Source: Schlesneria paludicola DSM 18645
GTDB lineage: Bacteria > Planctomycetota > Planctomycetia > Planctomycetales > Planctomycetaceae
Direction: 5' to 3'
Assembly: GCA_945876035.1 (NCBI GenBank)
Contig: CAMCMU010000020.1
Span: 1 to 64,000 of the forward strand
DNA: 64,000 nt
Every line of letters begins with the position of its first letter. The stretch's first letter is position 1. The notes under the pieces were generated by a model, which was given only the letters and a program-made list of their open reading frames with translations, made no database searches and was not told the DNA's origin. Positions 1-9,010 of the stretch are shown here, one piece after another. The translations under genes were made by a program, and so were the position numbers.

Positions 1-140
1 TCCGCCACCTCGCCGGCCTCGGTGGCTTCCTGATGCGCAAACGCGACGGTAACCCCGGCTGGCTCACCCTCTGGCGCGGCCTCGATAAACTCCTCCTCGC
101 CATCCGTGGCTACTCCGCAATGAACCAAAAATGTGGGTAA
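1..140 (+). mobile_element. IS4-type transposase, C-terminal fragment (truncated by window edge)
   Basis: The frame starting at base 3 is open from the window edge to TAA at 138-140 and encodes about 45 residues. It contains GGFLMRKRDGNPGW followed by LWRGLDKLLL, which resembles the extreme C-terminus of IS4-family DDE transposases (recognised from memory, not searched). The catalytic part lies outside the window, so activity cannot be judged. A tRNA gene begins 92 bases downstream. No terminal inverted repeat was identified in the 90 bases after the stop, because the other end is not visible. Confidence 0.65.
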
Positions 141-231
141 GTTCAAGGCTTACCAATGTCCGACGGCCACAGTCAGATCCGCCCACCCCGTGCTCCGCAC
201 TATCCTAGGCTGTGAGAGACCTGAAAAGAAA

Positions 232-305
<74 letters not shown>

Positions 306-697
306 AAAATATTATTGAGAATCACACCTTCGTCACATGACTTTACCGATCTTATCCGCCAACGCAACACATGACCCTTGGCCAACGGAATGGACTGCCG
401 CGTTCGATTGTACATGGCGCCGAAAAAATAGGAACCCTGCACGCTCTTGTCGAATGATTCCTCACAACAGAGGCTTCAAAACGGGTCGTCGTAGACCGAT
501 TGACAACACATTCCGTGCGTATTTCCTGACCTCGAGGGACGTTCTGAGCGCAGGTTCCTTAGGTGATTTTTGCCACGCAATGGCAACGATCAAAACGGTG
601 GTGGGACATGACTGGGGCGAGCATCCGTTGATTCGAACTTTGCTAAGGCCACACGGCCGACTGTTCACGCAGTTCTTGTCAAGCAATCCGAAATCGC
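306..697. other. Intergenic stretch without a supported gene
   Basis: About 390 bases lie between the tRNA and the FAH-family gene. Overlapping open frames exist on both strands (up to 138 codons on plus from 337, 74 codons on minus), but neither has a recognisable domain, a convincing ribosome site or protein-like composition. No strong hairpin was seen. It would contain the tRNA promoter, since the tRNA is transcribed leftwards. Confidence 0.4.
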
Positions 698-1576
698 TTA
701 TTGGGGTGGAGACGCCTTCACAATGGGATTATTCAATGTTCCAATGCCCGTGATCTCAATACTGACTTTGTCTCCGTCATTCAGCGTGAATGCATCCGGT
801 GGAACAACTCCTGTTCCGGTCAGTAGAAACGCACCGCACACCAAATCATTCTCGCGAATCAGCCAGCCGATCAGTTCGTCAAATCCTCGCTTCATCTGAT
901 CGAGATCCGTTTGCCCCTGGAAAACGGTGACCTCTGCGCGGAGGATCGTCAGCTTAATCTTCGTTGCCGGTCGATCGAGGGGTTCTTCCGGAATCCATAC
1001 GAATGGCCCCAATCCGCAGCACTGATTGTAGAGCTTGGCCTGAGGAAGATAGAGGGGATTCTCTCCTTCAATGTCTCGCGCGGACATGTCATTACCAATG
1101 GTGAAACCGACGTGAGTGCCACGCGAAGAAATGACCAGAGCCAACTCGGGTTCGGGGACACTCCAACCGCTATCGGCACGCACGCGTAGCGGCTGATCAG
1201 GTCCGGAGACACGATTGGCCGTTGCCTTGAAAAAGATCTCTGGACGAGGGGCGGTATAGACCTTGTCATAATGAGAAGCCGCAGCTTTCGACTCTTCCAT
1301 ACGCGCGACCTGGCTGCGTTTATATGTCACACCCGCTGCCCAGACTTCCTGCTCGTCAATCGGTGCCAACACTGTGACCAGTCGCGGGTCCAGCGGAGGT
1401 GCTTTTCGATCGACAAGAAACTTCGCCAATCCGATCGGATCGTTCGAGTTCAACACATCCATCAAGCATCGCAGTCGAGCGACTTGCGTCAGATCGAGCA
1501 GGCGAAATGCCCCCTCCCTCTCAAGCAGAGCCACTCGAATTGATCCATCTGCAAGCTTCAATTTGGCCAATCGCAT
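698..1576 (-). CDS. Fumarylacetoacetate hydrolase (FAH) family protein, possibly a sugar-acid dehydratase
   Basis: 292 residues. The C-terminal two thirds carry the FAH fold: EVWAAGVTYKRSQ is the usual entry motif, and EPELALV supplies acidic metal ligands, followed by GFTIGNDMSARDIEGENPLY. FAH enzymes are Mg-dependent and act on C-C or C-O bonds of 2-keto acids. The N-terminal layout (about 80 residues before the core) and the PRPEIFFKA segment resemble 2-keto-3-deoxy-D-arabinonate dehydratase-type members, so a role in sugar-acid breakdown is inferred and not proven. The start codon lies 42 bases downstream of the dapL stop on the same strand, so co-transcription with dapL is likely. Confidence 0.85.
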   Translation of the reverse strand: MRLAKLKLADGSIRVALLEREGAFRLLDLTQVARLRCLMDVLNSNDPIGLAKFLVDRKAPPLDPRLVTVLAPIDEQEVWAAGVTYKRSQVARMEESKAAASHYDKVYTAPRPEIFFKATANRVSGPDQPLRVRADSGWSVPEPELALVISSRGTHVGFTIGNDMSARDIEGENPLYLPQAKLYNQCCGLGPFVWIPEEPLDRPATKIKLTILRAEVTVFQGQTDLDQMKRGFDELIGWLIRENDLVCGAFLLTGTGVVPPDAFTLNDGDKVSIEITGIGTLNNPIVKASPPQ

Positions 1577-1618
1577 GGCAATCTCTTTCTGGGTCGTCGT
1601 TCTGAAATTTCGCGGTGG

Positions 1619-2851
1619 CTAAGACAGCAGCTGCTGGATTCGGCAGACCGCTTCTTCGACATGAGCGCGACTGTTGAAAGCACTGAGGCGGAAGTAGCCT
1701 TCTCCTGCGGCGCCGAAACCGCTGCCTGGCGTTCCCACCAGATGCGACTTCGACAACAAATGGTCAAAAAACTGCCAGCTTGTCATGCCACCAGGCGTCT
1801 TGAGCCAGACATAGGGCGCATTCACCCCGCCATGCACGATCAGCCCGGCATCGCGCAGGCCCCGGCACAGTATTGCGGCATTTTCCAAATAGAAATCGAT
1901 CAAGGCACGCACCTGAGGCCGTCCTGTGTCACTGTACACCGCTTCGGCTCCTCGCTGAATGATATAGCTAACCCCATTGAATTTTGTGGAATGACGCCGA
2001 TTCCACAGGCCATGCAATTCGACCTTGGAACCATCCCCCGCTCGGGCGGTCAACTCCTTGGGAACGACAGTATAGGCACAGCGAGTTCCTGTGAATCCGG
2101 CTGTTTTGCTAAAGCTGCGAAACTCAATGGCTACATCGCGAGCACCGGCAATTTCATAAATCGAATGTGGGATCGCGGGATCGGTAATGTATGCTTCATA
2201 GGCCGCGTCGAAGAACAGGATTGCGTCGTTCGCCTTGGCATAATTCACGAAGGCCTTCAACGTCTCCTGTGTCGCAACTGTCCCCGTCGGATTGTTTGGA
2301 TAACACAAATAGATCAGATCGACTTTTTCTTGCGGCAGAGAGGGGGTAAAGTTGTTTTCGGCCGTGACGGGCAAATAGACAAGCCTTTCATAGCGTCCGG
2401 TGTCATCCGCGACGCCCGTTCGCCCGGCCATCACGTTGGTATCGACATAGACAGGGTAAACCGGGTCCGTCACAGCGACGACGTTCCCCGCGCCGAAAAT
2501 GTCAAGAATGTTGCCCGTGTCACATTTCGAACCATCCGACACAAATATTTCATCCGCCGAAACATCTGCTTTGCGACTGACAAAGTCCTGCTGCGCAATC
2601 GCATTTCTCAAAAAGTCAAAGCCCTGTTCTGGACCATAACCGCGGAATGTCGCCCGGTTGGCCATTTCATCGACCGCTTTGTGCATGGCGTCCGTACACG
2701 CCGGAGGAAGCGGCTCGGTCACATCCCCGATTCCTAAGCGGATGATTTTTGCATGCGGATTTTCCTCGGCAAACTTCGCCACGCGGCGGCCGATTTCGGG
2801 AAAGAGGTATCCCGCCTTGAGCTTCAAATAGTTGTCGTTGACGAGGGCCAT
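1619..2851 (-). CDS. dapL: LL-diaminopimelate aminotransferase
   Basis: 410 residues from the chosen ATG. It is a fold-type I PLP aminotransferase that converts tetrahydrodipicolinate directly to LL-diaminopimelate for lysine and peptidoglycan synthesis. Diagnostic segments are [16 protein letters not shown] at the N-terminus, [13 protein letters not shown], the CYPNNPTGT motif, and the PLP lysine in [14 protein letters not shown] (about K249). The open frame extends 12 codons upstream, but the inner ATG is preceded by GGAG at proper spacing and gives the family's usual length of about 410. Two perfect 23-bp direct repeats lie just upstream (2886-2931). The FAH-family gene follows on the same strand. 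The enzyme is known from plants, chlamydiae, planctomycetes and other groups. Confidence 0.96.
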   Translation of the reverse strand: MALVNDNYLKLKAGYLFPEIGRRVAKFAEENPHAKIIRLGIGDVTEPLPPACTDAMHKAVDEMANRATFRGYGPEQGFDFLRNAIAQQDFVSRKADVSADEIFVSDGSKCDTGNILDIFGAGNVVAVTDPVYPVYVDTNVMAGRTGVADDTGRYERLVYLPVTAENNFTPSLPQEKVDLIYLCYPNNPTGTVATQETLKAFVNYAKANDAILFFDAAYEAYITDPAIPHSIYEIAGARDVAIEFRSFSKTAGFTGTRCAYTVVPKELTARAGDGSKVELHGLWNRRHSTKFNGVSYIIQRGAEAVYSDTGRPQVRALIDFYLENAAILCRGLRDAGLIVHGGVNAPYVWLKTPGGMTSWQFFDHLLSKSHLVGTPGSGFGAAGEGYFRLSAFNSRAHVEEAVCRIQQLLS

Positions 2852-2885
2852 CAGGGTCTCCGAATGGACAGCATTTTGTGAGAGC

Positions 2886-2931
2886 ACGTTTTATCAAGTT
2901 GCCGCAAAACGTTTTATCAAGTTGCCGCAAA
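2886..2931. repeat. Perfect 23-bp tandem duplication upstream of dapL
   Basis: Two identical head-to-tail copies of a 23-base unit beginning ACGTTTTATCAAG occupy 2886-2908 and 2909-2931. They lie 35-80 bases upstream of the chosen dapL ATG. Read in the dapL direction each copy contains TTGATAAAAC. A doubled operator or promoter element is possible, and replication slippage is equally possible. Confidence 0.85.
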
Positions 2932-3103
2932 AAATCATTCTAGCGGAAGACCAGCATGACGTGAAACGAGAAGGCCCACTCAATTCATGGCGTTCTGACT
3001 CCGATTCCGCTGAGTCGTCGCTGGAAGTCGCGGAAGGATTCTCGGAAATCGCCCTGCTCTCCCTGAAACGTACTCGTTAGAATCCCAATTCACGAGGATT
3101 CTC

Positions 3104-3616
3104 GTGATCCATGACACAGAGCCACTCCTGACACACACGGGATCAATCCAAGTGCACCCGATCACCTATCAATCCGCCGTTTCACGCGCCCTGCGTTTGC
3201 GTTGTCCACGATGCGGCCAGGGCGCCCTTTTTCGAAAAAGATTGTCCATGCACAATCTGTGCCCGCACTGTGGCCTTCAATACGAACGTGCTCCGGGCTA
3301 TTTTCTCGGTTCGACATACGTCAACTACGGATTTATTTCCCTCTCCATGACGGCGATGTACACCGGCCTGCACTTCGGGGCCCAGATCAGCAACGAAAGG
3401 CTGACACTGCCCTTATTGGCTTACTGTGTGATCACGCCGCTCGTGATCTTCCGCCATGCACGCGCGTGGTGGCTGGCGATGGACTGCTACCTCGATCCGA
3501 TCAGCTTCGACATCGAGAATGATGAACGGATTCCCCGCAGCATGCCGGCTCAGCGGACCTCCGAAAACGAGGAGACACAATCGGAGGCCGCCGGTCCATC
3601 CAGTCGAATGAGTTAA
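3104..3616 (+). CDS. DUF983 family membrane protein
   Basis: 170 residues. It starts at GTG 3104, preceded by GAGGA six bases upstream. Two CxxC pairs, CPRCGQGALF and CPHCGLQYE, form a zinc-ribbon-like N-terminal part. They are followed by the typical DUF983 segment APGYFLGSTYVNYGF and two hydrophobic stretches (about residues 75-95 and 100-120). The C-terminus is polar and low in complexity. DUF983 proteins are small inner-membrane proteins of unknown biochemical role. The stop is four bases from the stop of the convergent TPR gene. Confidence 0.85.
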   Translation: MIHDTEPLLTHTGSIQVHPITYQSAVSRALRLRCPRCGQGALFRKRLSMHNLCPHCGLQYERAPGYFLGSTYVNYGFISLSMTAMYTGLHFGAQISNERLTLPLLAYCVITPLVIFRHARAWWLAMDCYLDPISFDIENDERIPRSMPAQRTSENEETQSEAAGPSSRMS

Positions 3617-3620
3617 TCGT

Positions 3621-4376
3621 TCAATTGCACAGCGGGTTGAACTGTCGCAGCCACTGCAGTCGCTCCAGATGTGCTAGAATTCGCCGGGCTTTTGCTGCTG
3701 AGACGGGGGCCGGAGCCTCTTGAAAACAGGCGACCGCGCGGCGGACACACGCTATTTCACCACGATACCGCCCCAATTGGTTGAGAAGCGACGACAGGTT
3801 GAGGCGATCTTTTCCCATCAGCCGCAAGTCACCATTGGCTTGATGCTGTTCGTAGGCACGCAACAAAGGAACAATCCCCTCACGCGGATCATCAAGATGG
3901 CCGCACATTAGAGCGAGTGTCGCTTCGGCTTCAATCACCGGACCATCACGTTCCTCGGAATCAAAGTCTGCCGCTGTTGCCGCCAGACATTGGGCCAATT
4001 TTCCCCGATTGTCCAGCCATGCATCATTTGCCAGACCGAGCATCTCTTCCGGACCACAGTCATCCATTAAAGAGACTGCTCGCCGCTGAAATCTCTGAGC
4101 TAAACCGATATCGTCAAGCTCCCGATAAATTGCGGCCAGATTGTGATAAATCGTCGCCAATGCGTTTCGCAGACCGTCTCGCTCGGCGATCTCCAAGGCC
4201 GCCGTCAGTTGGCACAAGGACTCGTTGAAACGCTCCTGCTCCGCAAGAGCACTCCCGTATTCAAGACACGCACGAGGGGAATCATCGAGGGCCACGGCAC
4301 CCCGAAAGGCGACATCGGCGTCAATCCAACGTCTTGATTGAACGAACTCATCAGCCAAACATAGCAGCCGCGCCAA
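3621..4376 (-). CDS. Tetratricopeptide-repeat protein
   Basis: About 251 residues built almost wholly of helical TPR-like pairs: ACLEYGSALAEQERFNESL, ATIYHNLAAIYRELDDIG, and LNLSSLLNQLGRYRGEI later in the chain. No signal peptide or membrane segment is seen, so it is probably a cytoplasmic scaffold. The best available start is TTG at 4376 with a weak ribosome site, so the N-terminus is uncertain. It is convergent with the DUF983 gene. Its upstream region (4377-5054) is shared with groESL, transcribed the other way. No specific partner can be inferred. Confidence 0.75.
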   Translation of the reverse strand: MARLLCLADEFVQSRRWIDADVAFRGAVALDDSPRACLEYGSALAEQERFNESLCQLTAALEIAERDGLRNALATIYHNLAAIYRELDDIGLAQRFQRRAVSLMDDCGPEEMLGLANDAWLDNRGKLAQCLAATAADFDSEERDGPVIEAEATLALMCGHLDDPREGIVPLLRAYEQHQANGDLRLMGKDRLNLSSLLNQLGRYRGEIACVRRAVACFQEAPAPVSAAKARRILAHLERLQWLRQFNPLCN

Positions 4377-5054
4377 AGAACTGAATTTACTTAGCGGTTC
4401 GGGTGTCTCAATGATTCACTATCCCCCACAAGGTCTAGATCTGAAACTTCCGACAAAAGCTGAACAATTCAATTCAGAGATGTCCGTTTGTACGAGATGT
4501 TCTCATGTACAATAACGCGTTCTAAAGTGATTAACGCGATGTAAAAGTGATTTTTCCCAAAAGTTCAATCGTTAGTTGGTCGCCCAAATCAAATTCTGAA
4601 ACGAACGAGTTTGATATCGGGTGCCACAGTCACGCTTTAACTCAACAGTAACAAAAAAAAACCCAACACAAAACCTAATCCGCCCAAACATCCAATTTCG
4701 CCAGAATTTAACTTACGATTAGTCTGCGACCGAAATAAGGCGGCGCGTAATTTTTGAACGCCACTACCAATTTGGACAGGGTGTGCTGATCGATCAGGGT
4801 TGAGTGGATCGAGTGAGCAACAGCGCGTGGTTCCATTTTGACGGTGTCAGATTGGCAGTAGGTTCGGGATCCAGATCGCGCGTCTCGCCACGATGGCAGA
4901 TCCACAAAAAACAACCTATCGACGCAACCTGTTTTCCTTATATGACTTTTGTCAGATTAAAGCTTTGGCGCGCAGTTCGCTTAGATAATTTCAACAACCG
5001 TATTGTGTCGGTGCATTGTCCCGCTGATTGAATGTTTATCTGGAGTATGAAGAG
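4377..5054. promoter_or_regulatory. Divergent intergenic region between TPR gene and groESL
   Basis: About 680 bases without a supported gene, locally AT-rich. It must hold the groESL promoter and that of the TPR gene. No CIRCE element (TTAGCACTC-N9-GAGTGCTAA) was found, so HrcA control of this operon is not supported. An imperfect inverted repeat with TGTAC ends (4489-4511) is followed immediately by two tandem copies of a 19-20-base unit (4513-4551), listed separately. Confidence 0.5.
4489..4551. repeat. Inverted repeat plus two tandem 19-20-bp repeats
   Basis: 4489-4511 is an imperfect inverted repeat: TGTAC-GAGA against TGTACATGAGA on the other strand. Directly after it come two near-identical units, TAACGCGTTCTAAAGTGAT (4513-4531) and TAACGCGATGTAAAAGTGAT (4532-4551). 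This lies about 110-175 bases upstream of the TPR start and 500 bases upstream of groES. The compact arrangement looks like a regulator-binding site, but no regulator is known. Confidence 0.6.
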
Positions 5055-5372
5055 ATGGCGAAAAAGGCGAGTGCCTCTAGTGACATTAAGCTTGTGCCTC
5101 TCGGCGACCGTGTTGTCGTCAAGCGAGCCGAAGCGGAAGCGAAGACTGCCGGCGGCATCGTGCTGCCAGACGCGGCGAAGGACAAGCCGCAGCGTGGCGA
5201 AATTCTCGCGGTCGGTGAGGGACACACCAAAAGCAGTGGCATGAAAGTGTCGCTGACCGTCAAATCTGGCGACCAAGTGATTTTCAGCTCCTACGCGGGC
5301 GACGAACTCAAGGTCGGCGACGAGACGTACCTGCTGATGCGGGAAAGTGACATTCTCGCTGTCATCGTCTGA
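5055..5372 (+). CDS. groES: Co-chaperonin GroES
   Basis: 105 residues from ATG 5055, with GGAG nine bases upstream. The open frame runs nine codons further up, but the inner ATG matches the family. The N-terminus is slightly extended (MAKKASASSDI) before LVPLGDRVVVKR. The family landmarks KTAGGIVLPD (mobile loop), GEILAVGEG and the C-terminal LLMRESDILAVI are all present. It forms the heptameric lid of the GroEL folding chamber in the cytoplasm. groEL follows after 77 bases on the same strand, so this is the usual groES-groEL operon. Confidence 0.97.
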   Translation: MAKKASASSDIKLVPLGDRVVVKRAEAEAKTAGGIVLPDAAKDKPQRGEILAVGEGHTKSSGMKVSLTVKSGDQVIFSSYAGDELKVGDETYLLMRESDILAVIV

Positions 5373-5449
5373 AATTCAGACGCCGGTTCGATATCCGGCA
5401 ATGAACATCTCCATTTAAAAATACTTCATTTCGTAAGGAATCATCCGAT

Positions 5450-7066
5450 ATGCCCAAGATTATCGCCTTCGACCAAGAGGCACAGGAAGCGATGAAGCGT
5501 GGCGTGCAGAAGTTGGCGCGCACCGTTCGCGTGACTCTGGGCCCTCGCGGTCGCAACGTTATCATCGAAAAGAGCTTTGGCTCACCAACCGTCACGAAAG
5601 ACGGTGTCACCGTGGCCCGAGAAATTGAGCTTCCGGACAAGTTTGAAGACATGGGCGCTCGGATGGTTCGCGAAGTCGCAAGCAAGACTTCCGACATCGC
5701 CGGCGACGGAACAACGACTGCCACAGTACTTGCTGAAGCTATCTACTGCGAAGGCCTTAAGGCTGTTGTGGCCGGTGTCAACTCGATCGACATGAAGCGT
5801 GGTATGGATCTCGCCGTTGAGCAGATCGTCGCCAAACTGAAGAGTATGGCCGTTGAGTGCAAGAACAAGAAGTCGATCGCTCAGGTCGGCACAGTGGCAT
5901 CGAATGGGGACACCGAAATCGGTGAGATCCTGTCCACTGCCATGGAGCAAGTCGGTAAAGATGGCGTGATCACCGTCGAAGAGGGCAAGACACTCAAAAC
6001 CGATTTCCAAGTTGTCGAAGGAATGCAATTCGACCGAGGCTACCTCTCTCCGTATTTCGTCACCGATCCGACGTCCATGGAATGTGTTCTCGAAGATGCC
6101 TATGTCCTGATCCATGAAAAGAAGATCAGCAGTATCAAGGATCTCGTTCCAGTTCTTGAGAAGGTTGTCAACAGTGGTAAACCACTGTTGATTGTCGCCG
6201 AAGAGGTCGAAGGGGAAGCCTTGGCAACCTTGGTGATCAACAAGCTGCGAGGAACATTTAAGATTTCCGCGGTTAAGGCTCCTGGTTACGGCGACCGCCG
6301 CAAGGCCATGCTGCAAGACTTGGCGATCATGGTTGGCGGTCAGGCGATCTTCGAAGACTTGGGGATTCAACTCGAAAACGTCCAACTCTCCGACCTGGGC
6401 CGCGCCAAGCGGATTGTGATCGACAAGGACAACACAACGATCATTGAAGGTCTCGGTAAGACCAGCGAAATCAAGTCTCGGATCGAGCAAATTCGGCGTG
6501 AACTCGCCAATTCGACAAGCGACTATGATCGCGAGAAGCTCGAAGAACGCGTCGCGAAGCTGTCTGGCGGCGTCGCTCAGGTCAATGTCGGTGCTGCGAC
6601 CGAGAGCGAAATGAAAGAGAAGAAGGCCCGTGTGGAGGACGCATTGTACGCAACGCGTGCTGCTGTCGAAGAGGGAATTCTGCCAGGTGGTGGTGTGGCT
6701 CTTCTACGTGCGTCATTGGGGCTCAAACCAACCGGATTGAACGAAGATCAGACGACTGGTTTTAACATCATCGTACGAGCCTGCCGTGCTCCGCTGACCC
6801 AGATCGCGGACAATGCCGGTGTCGATGGAGCCGTCATCTGTGAGAAGGTCGCGGACCACAAGGATAACTTCGGTTATAACGCCGCAACCGGCAACTACGA
6901 AGACTTGGTCAAGGCGGGAATCATCGATCCCTGCAAAGTCACACGCAGCGCCCTGCAAAACGCCGCAAGTGTCTCGACATTGTTGCTCACCAGCCAAGCT
7001 TTGATCGCCGAGAAGCCCAAGGGCGACGACAAGAAAAAGGGTGGCGGCGACCACGATATGTACTAA
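5450..7066 (+). CDS. groEL: Chaperonin GroEL
   Basis: 538 residues, normal for the family. The ATG follows TAAGGA by about ten bases. The ATP site ([24 protein letters not shown]) and the C-terminal equatorial segment ([16 protein letters not shown]) are intact. The apical domain includes [11 protein letters not shown] and [11 protein letters not shown]. The C-terminus is unusual: it ends [11 protein letters not shown] and lacks the GGM repeat tail of most bacterial GroELs. Planctomycetes often have several groEL copies, so this may be one of a set (known of the phylum, not tested here). A strong terminator follows at 7122. Confidence 0.97.
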   Translation: MPKIIAFDQEAQEAMKRGVQKLARTVRVTLGPRGRNVIIEKSFGSPTVTKDGVTVAREIELPDKFEDMGARMVREVASKTSDIAGDGTTTATVLAEAIYCEGLKAVVAGVNSIDMKRGMDLAVEQIVAKLKSMAVECKNKKSIAQVGTVASNGDTEIGEILSTAMEQVGKDGVITVEEGKTLKTDFQVVEGMQFDRGYLSPYFVTDPTSMECVLEDAYVLIHEKKISSIKDLVPVLEKVVNSGKPLLIVAEEVEGEALATLVINKLRGTFKISAVKAPGYGDRRKAMLQDLAIMVGGQAIFEDLGIQLENVQLSDLGRAKRIVIDKDNTTIIEGLGKTSEIKSRIEQIRRELANSTSDYDREKLEERVAKLSGGVAQVNVGAATESEMKEKKARVEDALYATRAAVEEGILPGGGVALLRASLGLKPTGLNEDQTTGFNIIVRACRAPLTQIADNAGVDGAVICEKVADHKDNFGYNAATGNYEDLVKAGIIDPCKVTRSALQNAASVSTLLLTSQALIAEKPKGDDKKKGGGDHDMY

Positions 7067-7121
7067 CGTGAACTTCGATTAATGGGTGTGCACTCACTGA
7101 GACGCAGACCGACAGATACAA

Positions 7122-7163
7122 GAAAACAGCCCACGAGTGACAACTCGCGGGCTGTTTTCTTTT
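7122..7163 (+). terminator. Rho-independent terminator of groESL
   Basis: A long inverted repeat is followed by a T run: GAAAACAGCCCACGAGT, loop GACA, then ACTCGCGGGCTGTTTTC and TTTT. Only one mismatch interrupts the stem. It lies 55 bases after the groEL stop and before the next gene. Confidence 0.93.
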
Positions 7164-7341
7164 GGGCCTCGCGCAGCGTGGAAAACGGCCTACTCTCTGT
7201 CGGGTTCAACGCTACCGACTTCCAATTTTTTTCCATAATCGCAAAAACGACCCGGCTGAGTGCGAAACGGGAGGCGGATTTCTGGGTTCTATAGTTCGAC
7301 CGCATCGTCTCGCGATCTCTTTTGCGTTGCAGAGAAAGCCC

Positions 7342-8745
7342 ATGAACAAGTTTCCACAAAACGCGATCACGTGCGGGGCGATGGCATTTTGTGTAGCGAT
7401 GGCGAGTGCTGCGGATCATTCCCCAACGCCTAGCGTTGTCATCATCCTGATGGATGACCTTGGCTGGCGAGACGTCGGCTTCATGGACAACACGTTCGTC
7501 GAGACGCCTCACATCGATCGCTTGGCCAGGACCGGACTCGTTTTTACTCAGTCCTACGCGAGTGCTCCGAACTGCGCACCGACTCGGGCCTGTTTGATGT
7601 CGGGCCAATACACACCACGACACGGCATCTACACCGTCGTCGATCCTCGACAACCGCCGGGCTCCACCTGGCACAAGCTGACGGCGGCGGACAGCAGGTC
7701 GGAACTCGACACCGGCAACGTCACGATTGCCGAGTCCCTACAATCCGGCGGCTACTCGACCGCGTTCTTCGGCATGTGGAACCTTGGTCGATGTCGCTCC
7801 GGTCCGGTGACTCCGGGCGGACAAGGCTTTCAGAAGGTGGTCTTTCCCGAGAATCTCGGCTTCGTCAAAGACGCCTACGACGACGACGACAAGATCTATC
7901 TGAGCGATCGGCTGACCGATGAAGTCCTGAAATTGGTCGACGAAAATCGCGAGCGACCCTTCTTCGTCGACCTGCCCGGCCATGCGGTTCATGCACCGTT
8001 CGAACCAAAGCCGGACTTGCTGAAGAAGTACGAAGCGAAGGCCAAACGCAGCAATGATCGGCGCGATGATCCGGCCTACGCTGCAACGATTGAAGCGGTT
8101 GATCAAAACGTCGGTCGGATTGTCGAGACGTTGGCTCGGCTGAAGCTGACCGAGAACACCGTCGTCATCTTCACGTCGGACAACGGCGGCACTCAGCAAT
8201 ACACCGCACCTCTGAATGGCTCGAAAGGCCAACTCTATGAAGGGGGAATTCGAGTCCCCTTGGTCGTTTCATGGCCGGGACTGAAGAAGCCCGACAGCAA
8301 GTGCGACGTACCGGTCACGAGCGTTGATCTCTATCCCACGCTAATCGAACTCGCAGGCATCAAGCCGCCCAGCGATCAAATCCTTGATGGAGTGAGCCTC
8401 GTCCCATTGCTACGCGGCGCATCGAAGCTCGACCGCGACAGAAAACACTTCTGGCACTTCCCCTGTTATGTTGGAAAATCGACGCCATCCAGTGCCATTC
8501 GCGAAGGGGACTTCAAACTGATCGAGTTCTTCGAAGACGGCGGTCACGTGGAACTCTTCAACTTGAAGACCGACCCCCAACGAACAACGCAACCTCGCGA
8601 AAACTATGTCCGACAAAGCTGCCGCCATGCACAAAACTCTGCGAGCCTGGCAGACCGAAACCGGAGCACTCCTGCCGACCGGCCCCAATCCCAACGACGA
8701 CCCCAAAGCCGAACGCCCTCGCGGCAATCAAGGTGGCAATGCTGA
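7342..8745 (+). CDS. Secreted sulfatase, apparently frameshifted near the 3' end
   Basis: The start is ATG 7342; an upstream extension of 60 codons runs through the groEL terminator and is rejected. A short signal peptide (about residues 1-23, ending AMASAAD) precedes the alkaline-phosphatase-like fold. PSVVIILMDDLGWRDVGF carries metal-binding aspartates. CAPTR at residues 78-82 is the sulfatase motif whose Cys would be converted to formylglycine. DNGGTQQYTAPLNGSKG follows later. The family typically hydrolyses sulfate esters of polysaccharides. After NLKTDP the frame changes character. A five-C run at 8574-8578 puts the natural tail in another frame, which reads NEQRNLAKTMSDKAAAMHK and ends at TGA 8771-8773. 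One C fewer would give a normal 476-residue sulfatase. A sequencing error, a genuine mutation and slippage cannot be told apart here. Confidence 0.85.
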   Translation: MNKFPQNAITCGAMAFCVAMASAADHSPTPSVVIILMDDLGWRDVGFMDNTFVETPHIDRLARTGLVFTQSYASAPNCAPTRACLMSGQYTPRHGIYTVVDPRQPPGSTWHKLTAADSRSELDTGNVTIAESLQSGGYSTAFFGMWNLGRCRSGPVTPGGQGFQKVVFPENLGFVKDAYDDDDKIYLSDRLTDEVLKLVDENRERPFFVDLPGHAVHAPFEPKPDLLKKYEAKAKRSNDRRDDPAYAATIEAVDQNVGRIVETLARLKLTENTVVIFTSDNGGTQQYTAPLNGSKGQLYEGGIRVPLVVSWPGLKKPDSKCDVPVTSVDLYPTLIELAGIKPPSDQILDGVSLVPLLRGASKLDRDRKHFWHFPCYVGKSTPSSAIREGDFKLIEFFEDGGHVELFNLKTDPQRTTQPRENYVRQSCRHAQNSASLADRNRSTPADRPQSQRRPQSRTPSRQSRWQC

Positions 8746-8769
8746 GGGGAAGACGGGGAGAAAGAAGAA

Positions 8770-8966
8770 TTGAACAGGAGAGAAGGGAGGAAACAGAGAA
8801 ATGCAATTCGGCTCTTCCGCCAGAAGTCGTGGAGCACGTTTTCAACGTGCTCGATCCCTTGAATCTCGGCACGTTTGGAGCTTGCCTCTCGTGAACTACG
8901 AACATCTACCCGCACTCAGCAACGAGTATTCGCGCTTCTCTGTTTGCTCCGTTCTCTCCTGTTCAA
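8770..8966. repeat. 197-bp segment bounded by 29-bp inverted repeats
   Basis: The left arm at 8770-8798 begins TTGAACAGGAGAGAA. The right arm at 8938-8966 is its reverse complement with only two mismatches over 29 bases, and weaker similarity continues inward for about ten bases. The 139-base interior has no gene but contains a perfect hairpin (8832-8852). It sits between the frameshifted sulfatase and the next secreted-protein gene. It could be a miniature non-autonomous element or a long RNA stem. No target duplication was recognised. Confidence 0.75.
8832..8852. other. Perfect 9-bp stem-loop inside the inverted-repeat segment
   Basis: GAGCACGTT, loop TTC, AACGTGCTC. It has no T run on either side, so it is not a classical terminator. 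It is central in the 8770-8966 element. Confidence 0.7.
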
Positions 8967-9010
8967 CATCTTTGCCTTAGACTTCCTACCACACAAAAAG
9001 AACTATCCCA

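Noticed and set aside
337-753. 138-codon plus frame near the tRNA
   Set aside because: No domain, no ribosome site, and its end overlaps the FAH-family gene antisense.
1661-2737. 358-codon plus frame opposite dapL
   Set aside because: Antisense shadow of dapL.
4377-5054. CIRCE operator for groESL
   Set aside because: No TTAGCACTC-N9-GAGTGCTAA or near match was found in the upstream region.
5582-6490. 302-codon minus frame inside groEL
   Set aside because: Complete antisense shadow of a strongly conserved gene.
7162-7341. 60-codon N-terminal extension of the first sulfatase
   Set aside because: It starts within the groEL terminator, lacks a ribosome site and has non-protein-like composition; ATG 7342 begins a proper signal peptide.
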